From positions 1 through 59,040 of the forward strand of contig JALVXB010000006.1 of the NCBI GenBank assembly GCA_027023025.1: 59,040 nt of DNA, read 5' to 3'. A program made the position numbers and the translations under genes. The stretch is from Caldisericaceae bacterium (GTDB lineage Bacteria; Caldisericota; Caldisericia; Caldisericales; Caldisericaceae). Shown here piece by piece: positions 1 through 8,554 of the stretch (position 1 is its first letter; each line of letters begins with the position of its first letter). The notes beneath the pieces are model-generated. The model had not been told where the DNA came from, searched no databases, and worked only from the letters and a program-made list of their open reading frames with translations.

Positions 1-153
1 AGATGCGAATGAAAATAGAGAAAGGAGATAAAGATAGTGGAGAGGGAGAATTTCAGTGGAGGTAATTTTAAGGTGATTAAACAATTTATTGTGCTTGGAC
101 GGTATTTGCACTTTTCCGGTCATTCTGTAGGTTTTCCCTGGTATTCTGACATC

Positions 154-405
154 GTCCCTGTCACTCTGAGCGAAGCGAAGAGTCTCTGCCTTAACGGCGG
201 AGCATTTTAGTTCTGTCATTCTGAACGAAGTGAAGAATCTCAGCCCTAACTGTTTCACCTGCTTTGTTAACCTTAAAAACATCAAACTGTACGCCAATCG
301 CTTATGAGGTCCTTCGCTCGCTAACGCTCGCTCGAGGACGACAAAAAACCTGTTATTCTGAAAGAGCAGAACAGGTGAAGAACCTCTGCCTTAACCTCTG
401 TCTGA
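154..405 (+). repeat. Array of dispersed short repeats
   Basis: Several related units follow each other: an ACTCTGAGCGAAGCGAAGAGT-type unit near 160-195, a diverged one (ATTCTGAACGAAGTGAAGAAT) near 217-250, a GGTCCTTCGCTCGCTAACG-type unit with GAGGACGAC near 308-343, and another diverged unit near 352-405. Each ends in a CTCTGCCTTAAC-like tail. The same units recur at 13167-13660, 25170-26340, 48075-48545 and 50290-50575. Each CTCTGAG unit has short inverted arms (ACTCT/AGAGT). The array lies directly upstream of the ECF promoter at 473-500. Nothing upstream (1-153) is recognisable as a gene. Confidence 0.8.
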
Positions 406-472
406 CAAATCTCCATTACACCAACTTTTCCGCTATCTTCCTAAAACTTTTTTAAAAATTCTTCCAGAATCG

Positions 473-500
473 TGGAACTTTTTATTAGCTTTTCCGTCTA
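473..500 (+). promoter_or_regulatory. ECF-type promoter, copy 1
   Basis: TGGAAC, a 16-bp spacer and CGTCTA. It lies inside the conserved ~60-bp element (about 447-515) with the upstream AAAATTCTTCCAGAATCGT block and downstream TTGTATGAGG. It points at the SurA-like gene at 838, more than 300 bp downstream, which also has a nearer promoter. Confidence 0.7.
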
Positions 501-790
501 TTGTATGAGGAGAAAAAATTTAACGAAAAATTTGAGTGAAAAAACAGAAAATTGTGAAAGAGTTTTAAAAGATTCTTCGGCTATTTATTTGCACTGTAAA
601 AAGCGTTGTGGATAAAGTGGACAGAAGCGCAAAGTTTTTTGATAAATTACACGATGTATGCTACCGGCAAAACCGGGCAGGGATTTAGAAGTGCAAAATG
701 TACATAAAAAAGTAATTAAAAAGTGTATAGTGCCGCAGAAATACTGTTTAAAGTGTATTCTTATGCAGCAAATTATTTTTGTAAAAACTA

Positions 791-819
791 TTGACAGGAG
801 AGAGAATATATAATATGTT
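791..819 (+). promoter_or_regulatory. Sigma70-type promoter of the SurA-like gene
   Basis: TTGACA (791-796), a 17-bp spacer and TATGTT (814-819), followed by AAGGAGG just before the ATG at 838. The surrounding TAAAAACTATTGACAGGAGAGAG resembles the promoters at 31650 and 37903. Confidence 0.65.
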
Positions 820-837
820 TTGTAAGGAGGTAAAAGA

Positions 838-1686
838 ATGAAGAACAAAACGAAAATTATCCTCACAGTTATTCTGATCGTCTTTGTAACGGGACTTATA
901 ACAGGTGCCGCAATTTATGCTGCACGGAGAAGAGCATCCAGCAAGAAAACTGCATCCAACTTTGATAGCAGTACTTATGGAGCACTTCTTGGGAAAATAC
1001 TGAAAAACGACGAAGTCGTAGCAACGGTTAACGGAGAACCCTTCTATTTAAGCGAAGTAGCAATAGCATACTTACCTGCAGAGTATTCTTATCTGGAAAC
1101 GAAAAACGCCCTGAAAGATGCTTTGAACAATCCAAATGTTTCTGAATCTCAAAAAACCTACATAAAGAACCGTCTTTCAAACCCTCCTGACCCGATTGCT
1201 ACAATGAATAACCTTATAGGCTCTATGCTTTTATATCAAAATCTTAAAAAGGAAGGAAAGGCTCCTACGGATAAGCAGGTTACTGAAGAAGTTGAAAAAA
1301 TGATAGATGCGTGGGAATACAACCTATCACACTACCCGGACAGCAAAGAAAGTAAAAAGTATGCGGCACTAAAGAAAGCACTGGGCAATAACAGTAAGAA
1401 AATCCTGATTAACTGCTTCAAAAGGGAGCAATATTTAAGGGATTCTTTCGACTATTATGTGAAAGAGGTTCTGCCTACGGCTCCAGAGCCCACCGAAGAC
1501 GAAATAGAAAAAGAAATGAAGTCGCACAATGTGCCAAGAGAACTTGCAATTCGCGACTTAAAACTTAGATATGCCGGCAATATCGTTGAAAACAAAAGAA
1601 AGAGTCTAATAAAAACAGCCGACATAAAAATAATTGATGCTAATGCAGTAAAAAAACTTGCGGACTACTTTAGCGGAGGAAACTAA
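838..1686 (+). CDS. Membrane-anchored SurA N-domain-like protein
   Basis: The 282-residue product starts with a basic residue cluster and one hydrophobic segment (about residues 6-28), then a helix-rich extracytoplasmic part. The stretch VATVNGEPFYLSEV (about residues 61-74) is the hallmark opening of SurA/PrsA-type foldase chaperone N-domains, and alternating charged helices follow. No parvulin (peptidyl-prolyl isomerase) domain is visible, and the protein ends soon after the helical part, so a chaperone or holdase role at the outer face of the membrane is inferred rather than isomerase activity. The start follows AAGGAGG with good spacing. It is expressed alone, downstream of an ECF-type and a sigma70-type promoter. 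Confidence 0.65.
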   Translation: MKNKTKIILTVILIVFVTGLITGAAIYAARRRASSKKTASNFDSSTYGALLGKILKNDEVVATVNGEPFYLSEVAIAYLPAEYSYLETKNALKDALNNPNVSESQKTYIKNRLSNPPDPIATMNNLIGSMLLYQNLKKEGKAPTDKQVTEEVEKMIDAWEYNLSHYPDSKESKKYAALKKALGNNSKKILINCFKREQYLRDSFDYYVKEVLPTAPEPTEDEIEKEMKSHNVPRELAIRDLKLRYAGNIVENKRKSLIKTADIKIIDANAVKKLADYFSGGN

Positions 1687-2230
1687 GCTGCTTATCAGGC
1701 GATAAGGATAAATTCCAGAGTAAAAGTTACTTTTTGAAATACTATAATTTGCGGAGTTTTACCGGAGTTTTACACTAAACCTAAAAGGAGTGCAAACTTT
1801 CAGGTACGCCCGTATCGTGAAAACAAAGATGTGCTTTTAAATGCAGCCCATATTTGCGTCTGTCCGCCCAATAGAATAGAAACAAACATTGCCTTACCGT
1901 AAAACTTGAGCCGAAAGCAAAAAACTACACTCCGATTGAGAAGAGATATTGAAACACTCTCACGGTTTGAAGCAAATTGAAGCAATCGGCTGGAGTTCTC
2001 AGAATAAAAGCAGGCAGGCATGCTGCTCGTTAAAAACATAAGGACTCAAGGAACACACGAAAGCCTTCGTATGCCTCAATCTTATGTAGAGGGCAATGTT
2101 TACGGGAGCGTGTTAATAAACAGGGAAACTAAAGCAAAAACAACAAAGATGCTTCTTTATTCGTTACAAATTAAAATCCAGATTATAACAATCAAAAAAT
2201 TTTTGAAAAATTCTCACAAAATTCTTCCGA
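1687..2230 (+). other. Gene-free stretch, possibly decayed coding DNA
   Basis: About 540 bases without a convincing gene. On the plus strand, 1801-1902 reads as a short open stretch that ends in a stop, and the following 300 bases keep open pieces in different frames, which would fit an eroded gene. I could not identify its origin. No repeat array is seen here, unlike most other ECF loci. Confidence 0.3.
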
Positions 2231-2235
2231 AATTG

Positions 2236-2321
2236 CGGGAAATTTTCCTCTAAAATTCGTCTATCGTATAGAAGAAAATGTGCAAAAAAATCGTGAAACT
2301 TTTCGTTGAGTTTTCCGTCTA
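2236..2321 (+). promoter_or_regulatory. ECF-type promoter, copy 2 (tandem)
   Basis: Two elements in tandem. The upstream one is degenerate (CGGGAA near 2236, 16 bp, CGTCTA 2258-2263, with a CTAAAATT spacer end like copy 14). The downstream one is canonical (TGAAAC 2294-2299, 16 bp, CGTCTA 2316-2321, then TTGTATGAGG). Both point at the gene starting at 2561. Confidence 0.65.
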
Positions 2322-2515
2322 TTGTATGAGGAGAAAAATTAAGCAGAAAGTTCAGGCAAAAATATTTTTTTGAAAAAGATGCACTGCGTAAGTAAGGGAA
2401 AAACTGCGAGAAAGCGAGAAAAACTTTTTTATTAAAGTGCAACGCACAGAAAAAAACTTACAAAAAACGCTCAGGCAAAGTGGCTTAGAGCGCTTTTAGA
2501 AGAGCACAGGTGAAT

Positions 2516-2543
2516 TTGCAAAGTTTTTTAGACAAAATAAAAT
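2516..2543 (+). promoter_or_regulatory. TTGCAA-family promoter
   Basis: TTGCAA, a 16-bp spacer starting AGTTTT, and TAAAAT, ending 17 bases before the GTG start at 2561. It would lie inside the coding region if the upstream in-frame GTG at 2510 were used, which argues for the 2561 start. Confidence 0.6.
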
Positions 2544-2560
2544 TGATTGGGAGGCAAGGC

Positions 2561-3787
2561 GTGAAAAAAGTAGACAAAACAATTTTAGCTAAGTTTATCG
2601 TATCGCTCGTCATCGTTATCGGAATGATCTGGCCGATAAGAAGGTGTATCGAGAGTTTAACTTTTGATGCGGCTCTTACGGCGAACCAGGCACACTCCGC
2701 AGTAAGCATACATATTACGGCACTGTCTCCAGACGGAAAGTACGCCGTGATTCCTGAATACATGATAATAAGAAATCTGGACGGCAGGATAGCAAAAGGG
2801 CAGAAAACAGGCGTTTTGCCTTTTTACCCCATCGTAGCGAAAACTATTCCCGCAACCTGGGTCAGTATGGAATTTGACAGGTTTGGCAGGGGAGGAACAC
2901 AGATTTACAGCCACAACTTTATTCCAGAGCGCTTTGAGATAGTGGTGCTCTCTCCTGACGAAGGACTCGTCGGCTCAAAAATCGTATCCGTAATTCCAGA
3001 TAAGCCGTTTGTCGTTAAAAGCGTCCGAATCACGATGCACAAGAGCGCATTTAAAAAGCAAATAGGCACTCACTTTCTAAAAAAAGAAACGGGATACACG
3101 ACTGTAGAGGAGTACAAAACATTCAACGCAAAAACAAATATAGGGTTCGTTTACTCTGCACCGGGTGGAGAATCACACTTCGTGTTTGAAAAAGGTTCAA
3201 TCGCATACATACAGTCGAAGTTTAGAATATCTCCTGATGAAACACACTTCGGAAGATGGCTGGACGATGGAGCCGTTGCAACGCCGTCTAAAGAAGAACT
3301 TAAAGCATTAAACGCAAGAAACGGGGAAAAGTGTGCAATAATCGCCACGGTAAGGTACGCCTACAAAAGAGAGAAAACGGTTATTTACACGAGCACAGGC
3401 ACATTCACGAACTACAGGGAAGCCGTTTACCCTTTGCAAATCCTCGACGCAACGAAAGACAGCACCCACTACCACATACCTCCTATGCCAGAAACGATTA
3501 CAGGGAACAAACTATTCGTTGGGCATCTTTCAGGGGAGATGACGATAATTCTTCTCGGAGGAGTGCCCGTTTACTACACACCCGCTGCAACTCTGAACTT
3601 CAGCGCTTCTTACGGAGGCAAAGGCATACCTTCAAAAGTTTCCGTAACGCTGATGCTGCAAAAGCGCTACGCCCAGAGGGTCGCAATACGAACAAAGGTA
3701 ATAAAAAGCAATCCGAAGGAAATACTTACCGCTTTTGACGGAAAGACGAACTGGGGTGTAATCTACTTCAAGTGGACTAGCCATTAA
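2561..3787 (+). CDS. Membrane-anchored protein of unknown function
   Basis: The product has 408 residues from the GTG at 2561. That start follows GGGAGGC and leaves the promoter at 2516 outside the gene; an in-frame GTG at 2510 would add 17 residues but has no ribosome site. One N-terminal membrane segment (about residues 9-27) is followed by a long, mostly beta-rich exported region with no family I recognise. There is no lipobox and no obvious catalytic motif. It stands alone between two ECF-type promoters, so it belongs to the envelope regulon proposed here. Confidence 0.7.
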   Translation: MKKVDKTILAKFIVSLVIVIGMIWPIRRCIESLTFDAALTANQAHSAVSIHITALSPDGKYAVIPEYMIIRNLDGRIAKGQKTGVLPFYPIVAKTIPATWVSMEFDRFGRGGTQIYSHNFIPERFEIVVLSPDEGLVGSKIVSVIPDKPFVVKSVRITMHKSAFKKQIGTHFLKKETGYTTVEEYKTFNAKTNIGFVYSAPGGESHFVFEKGSIAYIQSKFRISPDETHFGRWLDDGAVATPSKEELKALNARNGEKCAIIATVRYAYKREKTVIYTSTGTFTNYREAVYPLQILDATKDSTHYHIPPMPETITGNKLFVGHLSGEMTIILLGGVPVYYTPAATLNFSASYGGKGIPSKVSVTLMLQKRYAQRVAIRTKVIKSNPKEILTAFDGKTNWGVIYFKWTSH

Positions 3788-3855
3788 GGCGATGAACTTA
3801 ATAAAAGTGCGCAGAACTGCAGAAAATTTTTCAGCTGCGGAATACTTTCTAATGC

Positions 3856-3883
3856 TGGAGCTTTTTCGTAAGTTTTCCGTCTA
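3856..3883 (+). promoter_or_regulatory. ECF-type promoter, copy 3
   Basis: TGGAGC (one step from TGGAAC), a 16-bp spacer and CGTCTA, followed by TTGTATGGAG. The usual upstream AATTCTTCC block is diverged here. It drives the gene at 4134. Apart from this and the next promoter, 3788-4133 holds nothing recognisable. Confidence 0.65.
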
Positions 3884-4091
3884 TTGTATGGAGAAGAAAA
3901 ATTAAGCAGAAGAAAGTGAAATATTTTTGCAGAAATTGAACCTATGAAAGTGAAGGAAAATTACGAGAAATATACGAAAATAAAAATTACAGAATCGAAT
4001 TAAATGAAAGGAGAAAAAACTTCTATTTCAAGTCTCAATACTTACTTTGCAGGTAAGACGAACAAAGATAAAATCCACGAAAAGCCCTTGC

Positions 4092-4119
4092 TTGCAAAGT
4101 TTTGAAACGGGAATAAAAT
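4092..4119 (+). promoter_or_regulatory. TTGCAA-family promoter
   Basis: TTGCAA, AGTTTT plus 10 bases, TAAAAT (16-bp spacer). It is followed by TATAGGAGG and the ATG at 4134. Confidence 0.6.
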
Positions 4120-4133
4120 TTATAGGAGGAAAA

Positions 4134-5006
4134 ATGAGCAAAATTGCAAAGAAGATTTTTTTAACTTTATTAGTAATTGCAGTAATATTTTTAACTCTGA
4201 TTGCTTCTTATCACATCTACAAATTCGTTAAGCCTCGTTCTGTGGGAGCAGAGGATCTACCAATCGGAGAGTTTATAGGTGACCCTGACGACATATCTGG
4301 AATAAAAGATGCCTATGTAAATTTTGCCGTCTCTGAAAATCCTTACGATTATACGGTTACATTATCCGAATCTTACGCAGTTGAGCCATCCACACTTCCT
4401 GCAGTTGCCTTAAAAGATATGCAAACACTTGGCTTGTGGAACGGAAAAGGGAAAATAAATTATTGGTCAGTATGCAAAATAGGAGACTTACACAGCAAAA
4501 AAGCGGAAAAGATTATTTTGAGCCTATGGAACGACTGGAGGAAGCACCGCAAAGAGTGCGAAAGCATATTTAAAGAGTTAGAAAAAGCTCCTGCAAAGAT
4601 GAAGTACACTGACGAAGACTTCAAACCTATTTTAGATAAAATAACAGATCCTGAAGAGAAAAGGATACTAAACGATCTCGTATTTCTCAGTGAAGTGAAC
4701 GAGCAACTTCAAACAAAAGAAGTCCTTATCAATTATTTGAATAGCCCACATCCTCCTATAGTTAAAAATAAAGTAAATAAAGAGGAGTTGAAAAAAATTT
4801 TACTTGATCAGATAATAGGAATTAAGGTTAATGGAGATAGAGCAGTGCTCGTAAATGGGGTGCCAGACGGATTACTGGTAAGTCTGTATAAATTCGTAAA
4901 AATAGACGGGAAGTGGAAAATTTATGTTGTAGATGAGCATCCACAAATCAGTGAAACTACTTATCGTGATTTGCACAATTACTGGGCAAAGAGATTAAAA
5001 CATTGA
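4134..5006 (+). CDS. Membrane-anchored protein, paralogue of the 14881 product
   Basis: The product has 290 residues from the ATG at 4134, which has a good AGGAGG; an earlier in-frame start at 4047 lies upstream of the promoter and is rejected. One membrane segment (about residues 8-28) is followed by an exported domain shared with the product of 14881-15762. The two align end to end, with conserved blocks LPIG, IKDxY, TLxESY, LWNGxGKIN, KIGDLH, RKH and, near the C-terminus, a VNGDRA/VNGNRA - K-GKWKI/NGEWKI - DEHP pattern. That last part looks like an NTF2- or lumazine-binding-like beta sheet, but I would not name a family. Function unknown. Confidence 0.75.
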   Translation: MSKIAKKIFLTLLVIAVIFLTLIASYHIYKFVKPRSVGAEDLPIGEFIGDPDDISGIKDAYVNFAVSENPYDYTVTLSESYAVEPSTLPAVALKDMQTLGLWNGKGKINYWSVCKIGDLHSKKAEKIILSLWNDWRKHRKECESIFKELEKAPAKMKYTDEDFKPILDKITDPEEKRILNDLVFLSEVNEQLQTKEVLINYLNSPHPPIVKNKVNKEELKKILLDQIIGIKVNGDRAVLVNGVPDGLLVSLYKFVKIDGKWKIYVVDEHPQISETTYRDLHNYWAKRLKH

Positions 5007-5612
5007 GAAATTTTATTGCATTACTATTTTCCGCATCGGGGAGTTATTCCCCACTGTTGAGAGCACTTTAGCCCTGCGAGTAATTCGAAGTGAGAACTTA
5101 CGCTTCACGGGAGAGTCATAACGGGACCGTCAAAAATAGATCTAAAAGTTTCCTTCGGTCCTCCGCAAAGGTGGCTCAGGACAAACGCACCTGCCCACAG
5201 ACAAAGAGGTCGTACGGAATACTACTTTTTACAAACGACGGAAAAGTTTTTGCTCACCGTGTCAATAAAAAAGTCGTTCTTCGTTAAAAGAAGTTTTAAG
5301 AACAATTAAAAAAAACCTCCCTGTTTAACAGGAACCAAAAACCTCTTATTTTATCCGTTTAAGAAAGTTCTATGCTTTATAAAGGCGTAGAAAGTAAAAC
5401 ACTCCACTAACAGCAATGCGCCCTATTCATTTTATCAAATCGCTTTTTCAGACTTTGCAAAGATAATTAAATCGGCAAAATACACTAAACTAAAAAAAAT
5501 ACATCAGGAATCCAAAAAACTGCTTAAGAAAAGTTACATGCACCACTTTAAAGCATTACTCTCGATAAAAAAACTCAGGTAAAGACGGCCCCCGCAAAGT
5601 ATTCGGCAAGAC
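5007..5612. other. Intergenic region between convergent genes
   Basis: About 600 bases with no supported gene. A small GGGGA/TCCCC hairpin lies near 5037-5052, and a GGTCCTCCGCAAAGG stretch resembling the dispersed GGTCCTTCGC repeats lies near 5154-5180. The open stretch 5090-5287 has no ribosome site and is not considered a gene. Confidence 0.4.
5303..5335 (-). terminator. Possible terminator of the FAD oxidoreductase gene
   Basis: Read on the minus strand, a short CCTGT/ACAGG stem is followed by GAGG and a run of eight T. It is far (about 280 bases) from the stop at 5613 and the stem is short, so this is tentative. Confidence 0.3.
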
Positions 5613-7112
5613 TTAAACTACTGCCCGGAACTTTTTCCCATCTTTTCTACACATTATCTGAGCAAGGTTCCGTCCAGATAATGCCACTGTTGGTATGCCT
5701 CCACCTATCTCTACCCACTGCCCTACCATGTAAAAATTCCTCAACCCTGGCAGTGTTTTCTCTATCCTTTTTCCAAACACTTTCGGCGTCGGCAGCCATC
5801 CTTCGAAACTGCTCTTATAGTTGTTCGTATATCTGAAGTATGTAGCAGGGGTCGCTACATCCAACACTTCGACTTTATCAGATACATTTCCGATCTTTTC
5901 GTCCAGCACCTTAACAACACTGTTTGCCAGGCTTTTTTTCGCATTCTCGTAATTGCCGTCACCGGCCTCCTTTAGTGTATACCAGTAATCGTAATCCGCA
6001 GGAAGCGTTACAATTATTGGCGTACTTCCGTGAGGTGCTAAAGCCGGGTCAAAATTATAAATTTCTGCATACATTCTGCTTACTTCGTGTTTCGGATCAA
6101 CCCTTAGCGGCTTTTCTAAAGAGAAGTTTACTGCGTGCGGATATCCGTCGAAGTTTTGTTTTACGCCAATGGAAACCTGGCAGATCGCTGGAAACAAGTC
6201 CCAGTTTTCGTATCTGTTTTTAACTTTACTTCCTGCGTATCTTCCGTTAAGCAAGTTAAACACCGAAAAGTATCCATCGGCCGCTGAAACTACTGCATCA
6301 CTCCTGTAAGTGCTGCCGTCTGCAAGTTCTATTCCTGTAGCCCTGTTACTTTCGATTATTACTTTTGAAACCTTTGAATTGTAGTGTATCTTGCCTCCCA
6401 GGGAAATATACCTTCTCTCAATTGCCCGTGCAAACTCCAGTGAACCTCCAAGCGGATATCCTGCACACTTTTTGTGTATCCAGGCAAGCGTCATCAGGAG
6501 GATTGCCATAGAAATACGGGTGTCAAGCCCCAAAAGTTGAGGGAAAATTATCTTCATGTCGGTATTTTTAAACTTTTTTCCGTAATCTTCGATGCTTACG
6601 CTTTTCCACTTTCCAAGCAGTCTCAGGAAAGGTCCGTACTTGAATAAAAGTTTAATGCCGTCAATTGCTCCGTATAATTCCGGCGCTTTGTCCACTGGAA
6701 AGTCGTACTTTGCAAATTCTTTTACGGCACCTATAAATTCTCTTATCGTTTTCTCGTCCTCAGGTGCAACCTTCAGCATTTCACTCTCAAGTTTGTCTGC
6801 ATCAGAATATACGCTAAAAAATTTTCCTCTGCCAAACTCAATCCTGACGAACTCGTCGTGGTTTACGACTTTTGAGTCGTCAATTGCGTGGAGTTCTTCC
6901 CAAAGCCTGTGCATATTTATGTCTTTACAGGTCCCAACCAACCAGTGGATAGAACCGTTGAAAGTGTAATTTTTCCTCTTCCAGGATGTACACAATCCAC
7001 CAGGGAGGGAATTCATTTCAAATATTTCCGTATTGTAGCCGTTCATCTGAAGGTAGCAGCCCGCAGACAGGCCTGCTATACCTGCCCCAATTATCGTCAC
7101 TTTTTTATTCAT
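5613..7112 (-). CDS. Phytoene desaturase-like FAD-dependent oxidoreductase
   Basis: The 499-residue product opens with the dinucleotide-binding signature VTIIGAGIAGLSAG (residues 5-18), then an acidic strand end (EIFE) and GGLCTSW, as in the phytoene desaturase/carotenoid isomerase (CrtI/COG1233) group. The C-terminal FAD-binding segment NFYMVGQWVEIGGGIPTV (about residues 460-477) is the expected partner motif. Length fits the family. The substrate is not clear: no carotenoid or prenyl genes are nearby, and this group also contains amine and retinol-type oxidoreductases. The start has GGAGG at proper spacing. It is a single gene, with its own promoter, surrounded by plus-strand genes and without an ECF element. 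Confidence 0.8.
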   Translation of the reverse strand: MNKKVTIIGAGIAGLSAGCYLQMNGYNTEIFEMNSLPGGLCTSWKRKNYTFNGSIHWLVGTCKDINMHRLWEELHAIDDSKVVNHDEFVRIEFGRGKFFSVYSDADKLESEMLKVAPEDEKTIREFIGAVKEFAKYDFPVDKAPELYGAIDGIKLLFKYGPFLRLLGKWKSVSIEDYGKKFKNTDMKIIFPQLLGLDTRISMAILLMTLAWIHKKCAGYPLGGSLEFARAIERRYISLGGKIHYNSKVSKVIIESNRATGIELADGSTYRSDAVVSAADGYFSVFNLLNGRYAGSKVKNRYENWDLFPAICQVSIGVKQNFDGYPHAVNFSLEKPLRVDPKHEVSRMYAEIYNFDPALAPHGSTPIIVTLPADYDYWYTLKEAGDGNYENAKKSLANSVVKVLDEKIGNVSDKVEVLDVATPATYFRYTNNYKSSFEGWLPTPKVFGKRIEKTLPGLRNFYMVGQWVEIGGGIPTVALSGRNLAQIMCRKDGKKFRAVV

Positions 7113-7141
7113 TGCTTTTCCTCCTTAACAAGCCACTTACG

Positions 7142-7169
7142 ACTATAGTACCTTTTAAGGCGCTGTCAA
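7142..7169 (-). promoter_or_regulatory. Sigma70-type promoter of the FAD oxidoreductase
   Basis: On the minus strand: TTGACA (7169-7164), 16 bp, TATAGT (7147-7142), about 30 bases before the ATG at 7112. Confidence 0.7.
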
Positions 7170-7412
7170 CACCCTATTCAAGATCGCCTCCGGTGTGGCA
7201 GAACAAATTACTTGAGAAAGCAGGCATACACGAGAATAAAAATTTTTAACAATTCCTTCTTTTTATTTAAAACACACTCGTAACTTTTTCCATTGTAGAC
7301 AAAGAAAGTATCTTTGAGACAACCACCTTACCTATAAAATCCCCGTTCCCAGAGGTTTTTCGCTATCTTCCAAAACTTTTTTCAAAAATTCTGCAAAATT
7401 CTTTCAAAATTG

Positions 7413-7440
7413 CGGAACTTTTTCGTGAGTTTTCCGTCTA
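7413..7440 (+). promoter_or_regulatory. ECF-type promoter, copy 4
   Basis: CGGAAC, 16 bp, CGTCTA, followed by TTGTATAGGAGAGG. The upstream block (AAAATTCTGCAAAATTCTTTCAAAATTG) is a longer variant also seen in copy 11. It drives the lipoprotein gene at 7615. Confidence 0.7.
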
Positions 7441-7573
7441 TTGTATAGGAGAGGAATTAACGAAAATTCAGGTGAAGAAAGTGGAAGATTGTGAAAACAT
7501 TTTTAGAGAAACTGCGTCTATTGCACGAGGGGGAAGTTATGGAATAAAAATCGTGCCACTCGTTCACATAAAT

Positions 7574-7602
7574 TTGCAAAGTTTTTTGGAAGGAGGTAAA
7601 AT
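7574..7602 (+). promoter_or_regulatory. TTGCAA-family promoter
   Basis: TTGCAA, a 17-bp spacer beginning AGTTTTTT, then TAAAAT, ending 12 bases before the ATG at 7615. The AGGAGG inside the spacer would then not be transcribed from here, so either this start makes a nearly leaderless mRNA or the ribosome site is used only by the ECF transcript. Confidence 0.45.
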
Positions 7603-7614
7603 TGAAATTAAGAG

Positions 7615-8286
7615 ATGAATAAAAAAGTTATAGAGCGCCATACAGCAGAGGCAAGTAAAGCGAACGAGTTAAAAGCCTTCCTCGTTTTGTTGGTTACAAT
7701 TTTTATCCTGTCGGGATGCAGCGTCCGCAGAACGGTAAAAAATCTCCCTCAGCAAGCGAACCAGCCCCAAAAAGGTTCAGAAAGTTATTGCGACGCAAGG
7801 AAAGTATATGAGAACCCGCCCGTACTTTACGAAGAGCCGTTAAGCGTAAGTGCGAAGATAAAAAGTGTAAATTCTAACAGTCTCGTGTGCTACGACGAGA
7901 AAATAGGGCTTTTCACCATAGACAAATCATACATTAAGCCGATCCCTGCCAGATTTCTTATGGAGCACGGCATTGAGTTTCACGCACTGGTAAAACGCAT
8001 CAAAGATTCCAACGCATACAAAATCCTAAAAGACCCTTACGGTGTAGGAGACATAAGTATTCTCGTAAATGGGGTTTTCGTAAAGGAATTATCCCCTGAT
8101 GTGTTCGTGTTCAAAACGGACGAAGGCGTAAAACTAATCGTATCCGGTATGAAAGTAGACGGTATGGACAAGAAGGTGCTGGCAAAGAAAATACGCTCAA
8201 GAATACGATGCGCAGTAACCGACAGAGTTGTTAACGGCACACCTGTTTTCAGGTACATAACTGGAAAGGACCTGTCTGGTGATTAA
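7615..8286 (+). CDS. Lipoprotein of unknown function
   Basis: The 223-residue product has a long n-region, a hydrophobic core (residues 21-35) and a lipobox LSGC, so it should be acylated and held at the outer face of the membrane. The mature part is mixed alpha/beta with no family I recognise; it contains a repeated type of strand (SVSAKIKSVNSNSLV, RRIRC-like end). The stop overlaps the start of a second small lipoprotein frame at 8279. It is driven by ECF copy 4. Confidence 0.7.
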   Translation: MNKKVIERHTAEASKANELKAFLVLLVTIFILSGCSVRRTVKNLPQQANQPQKGSESYCDARKVYENPPVLYEEPLSVSAKIKSVNSNSLVCYDEKIGLFTIDKSYIKPIPARFLMEHGIEFHALVKRIKDSNAYKILKDPYGVGDISILVNGVFVKELSPDVFVFKTDEGVKLIVSGMKVDGMDKKVLAKKIRSRIRCAVTDRVVNGTPVFRYITGKDLSGD

Positions 8287-8476
8287 GAAACTCTTTGTAC
8301 TCCTGGTCGTTGCATCCGCCCTTTTTACAGCTTCAGGATGCGGAAAGCATAGCGCACTTACCCAGAATAAAGCAGGTTCTTCGCTGCAAAATAGCAACAA
8401 AAAAACACGCCCGTTTTTCTCGAAGTTTCTTTCAAAATCGCGGAACTTTTTCGTGAGTTTTCCGTCTATTGTATAG
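8279..8476 (+). pseudogene. Small lipoprotein gene truncated by an ECF promoter element
   Basis: A GTG start overlaps the end of the upstream lipoprotein gene by 8 bases. The first 21 residues form a typical signal with lipobox (FTASGC), followed by about 22 polar residues. From about residue 43 on, the reading frame simply runs through the conserved ECF element (about 8412-8476), and the stop codon is the TAG inside its TTGTATAG. The C-terminus is therefore translated promoter DNA, which suggests the element was inserted into, or replaced, the rest of the gene. It could also be an intact short lipoprotein whose tail was recruited; truncation seems likelier. Confidence 0.55.
8441..8468 (+). 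promoter_or_regulatory. ECF-type promoter, copy 5
   Basis: CGGAAC, 16 bp, CGTCTA, then TTGTATAGGAGAGG, inside the reading frame of the small lipoprotein remnant. It drives the gene at 8555. Confidence 0.7.
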
Positions 8477-8505
8477 GAGAGGAATTTTGCAGCAAGATTT
8501 TATTA

Positions 8506-8533
8506 TTGACATAATTTAGAAGTATGTTAGGAT
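8506..8533 (+). promoter_or_regulatory. Sigma70-type promoter
   Basis: TTGACA (8506-8511), 16 bp, TAGGAT (8528-8533), followed by TGGAGG and the GTG start at 8555. Confidence 0.5.
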
Positions 8534-8554
8534 GTAAAAAGAATGGAGGCAAAA

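Noticed and set aside
154-405. Possible CRISPR array
   Set aside because: Units are diverged, unevenly spaced and have repeated, not unique, spacers; no cas genes.
264-455. Open frame over the repeat array
   Set aside because: Made of translated repeat units; no ribosome site.
473-500. Reading the conserved CGTCTATTGTATAGGAG segment as a simple sigma70 -10/ribosome site
   Set aside because: The strict TGAAAC-N16-CGTCTA pattern in 14 copies fits ECF promoters better, and many copies lie hundreds of bases from the start codon.
2510-2560. Upstream start for the 2561 gene
   Set aside because: Would place a good promoter inside the coding region and lacks a ribosome site; GTG 2561 has GGGAGGC.
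5090-5287. 65-codon open frame between convergent genes
   Set aside because: No ribosome site, no family, odd composition.
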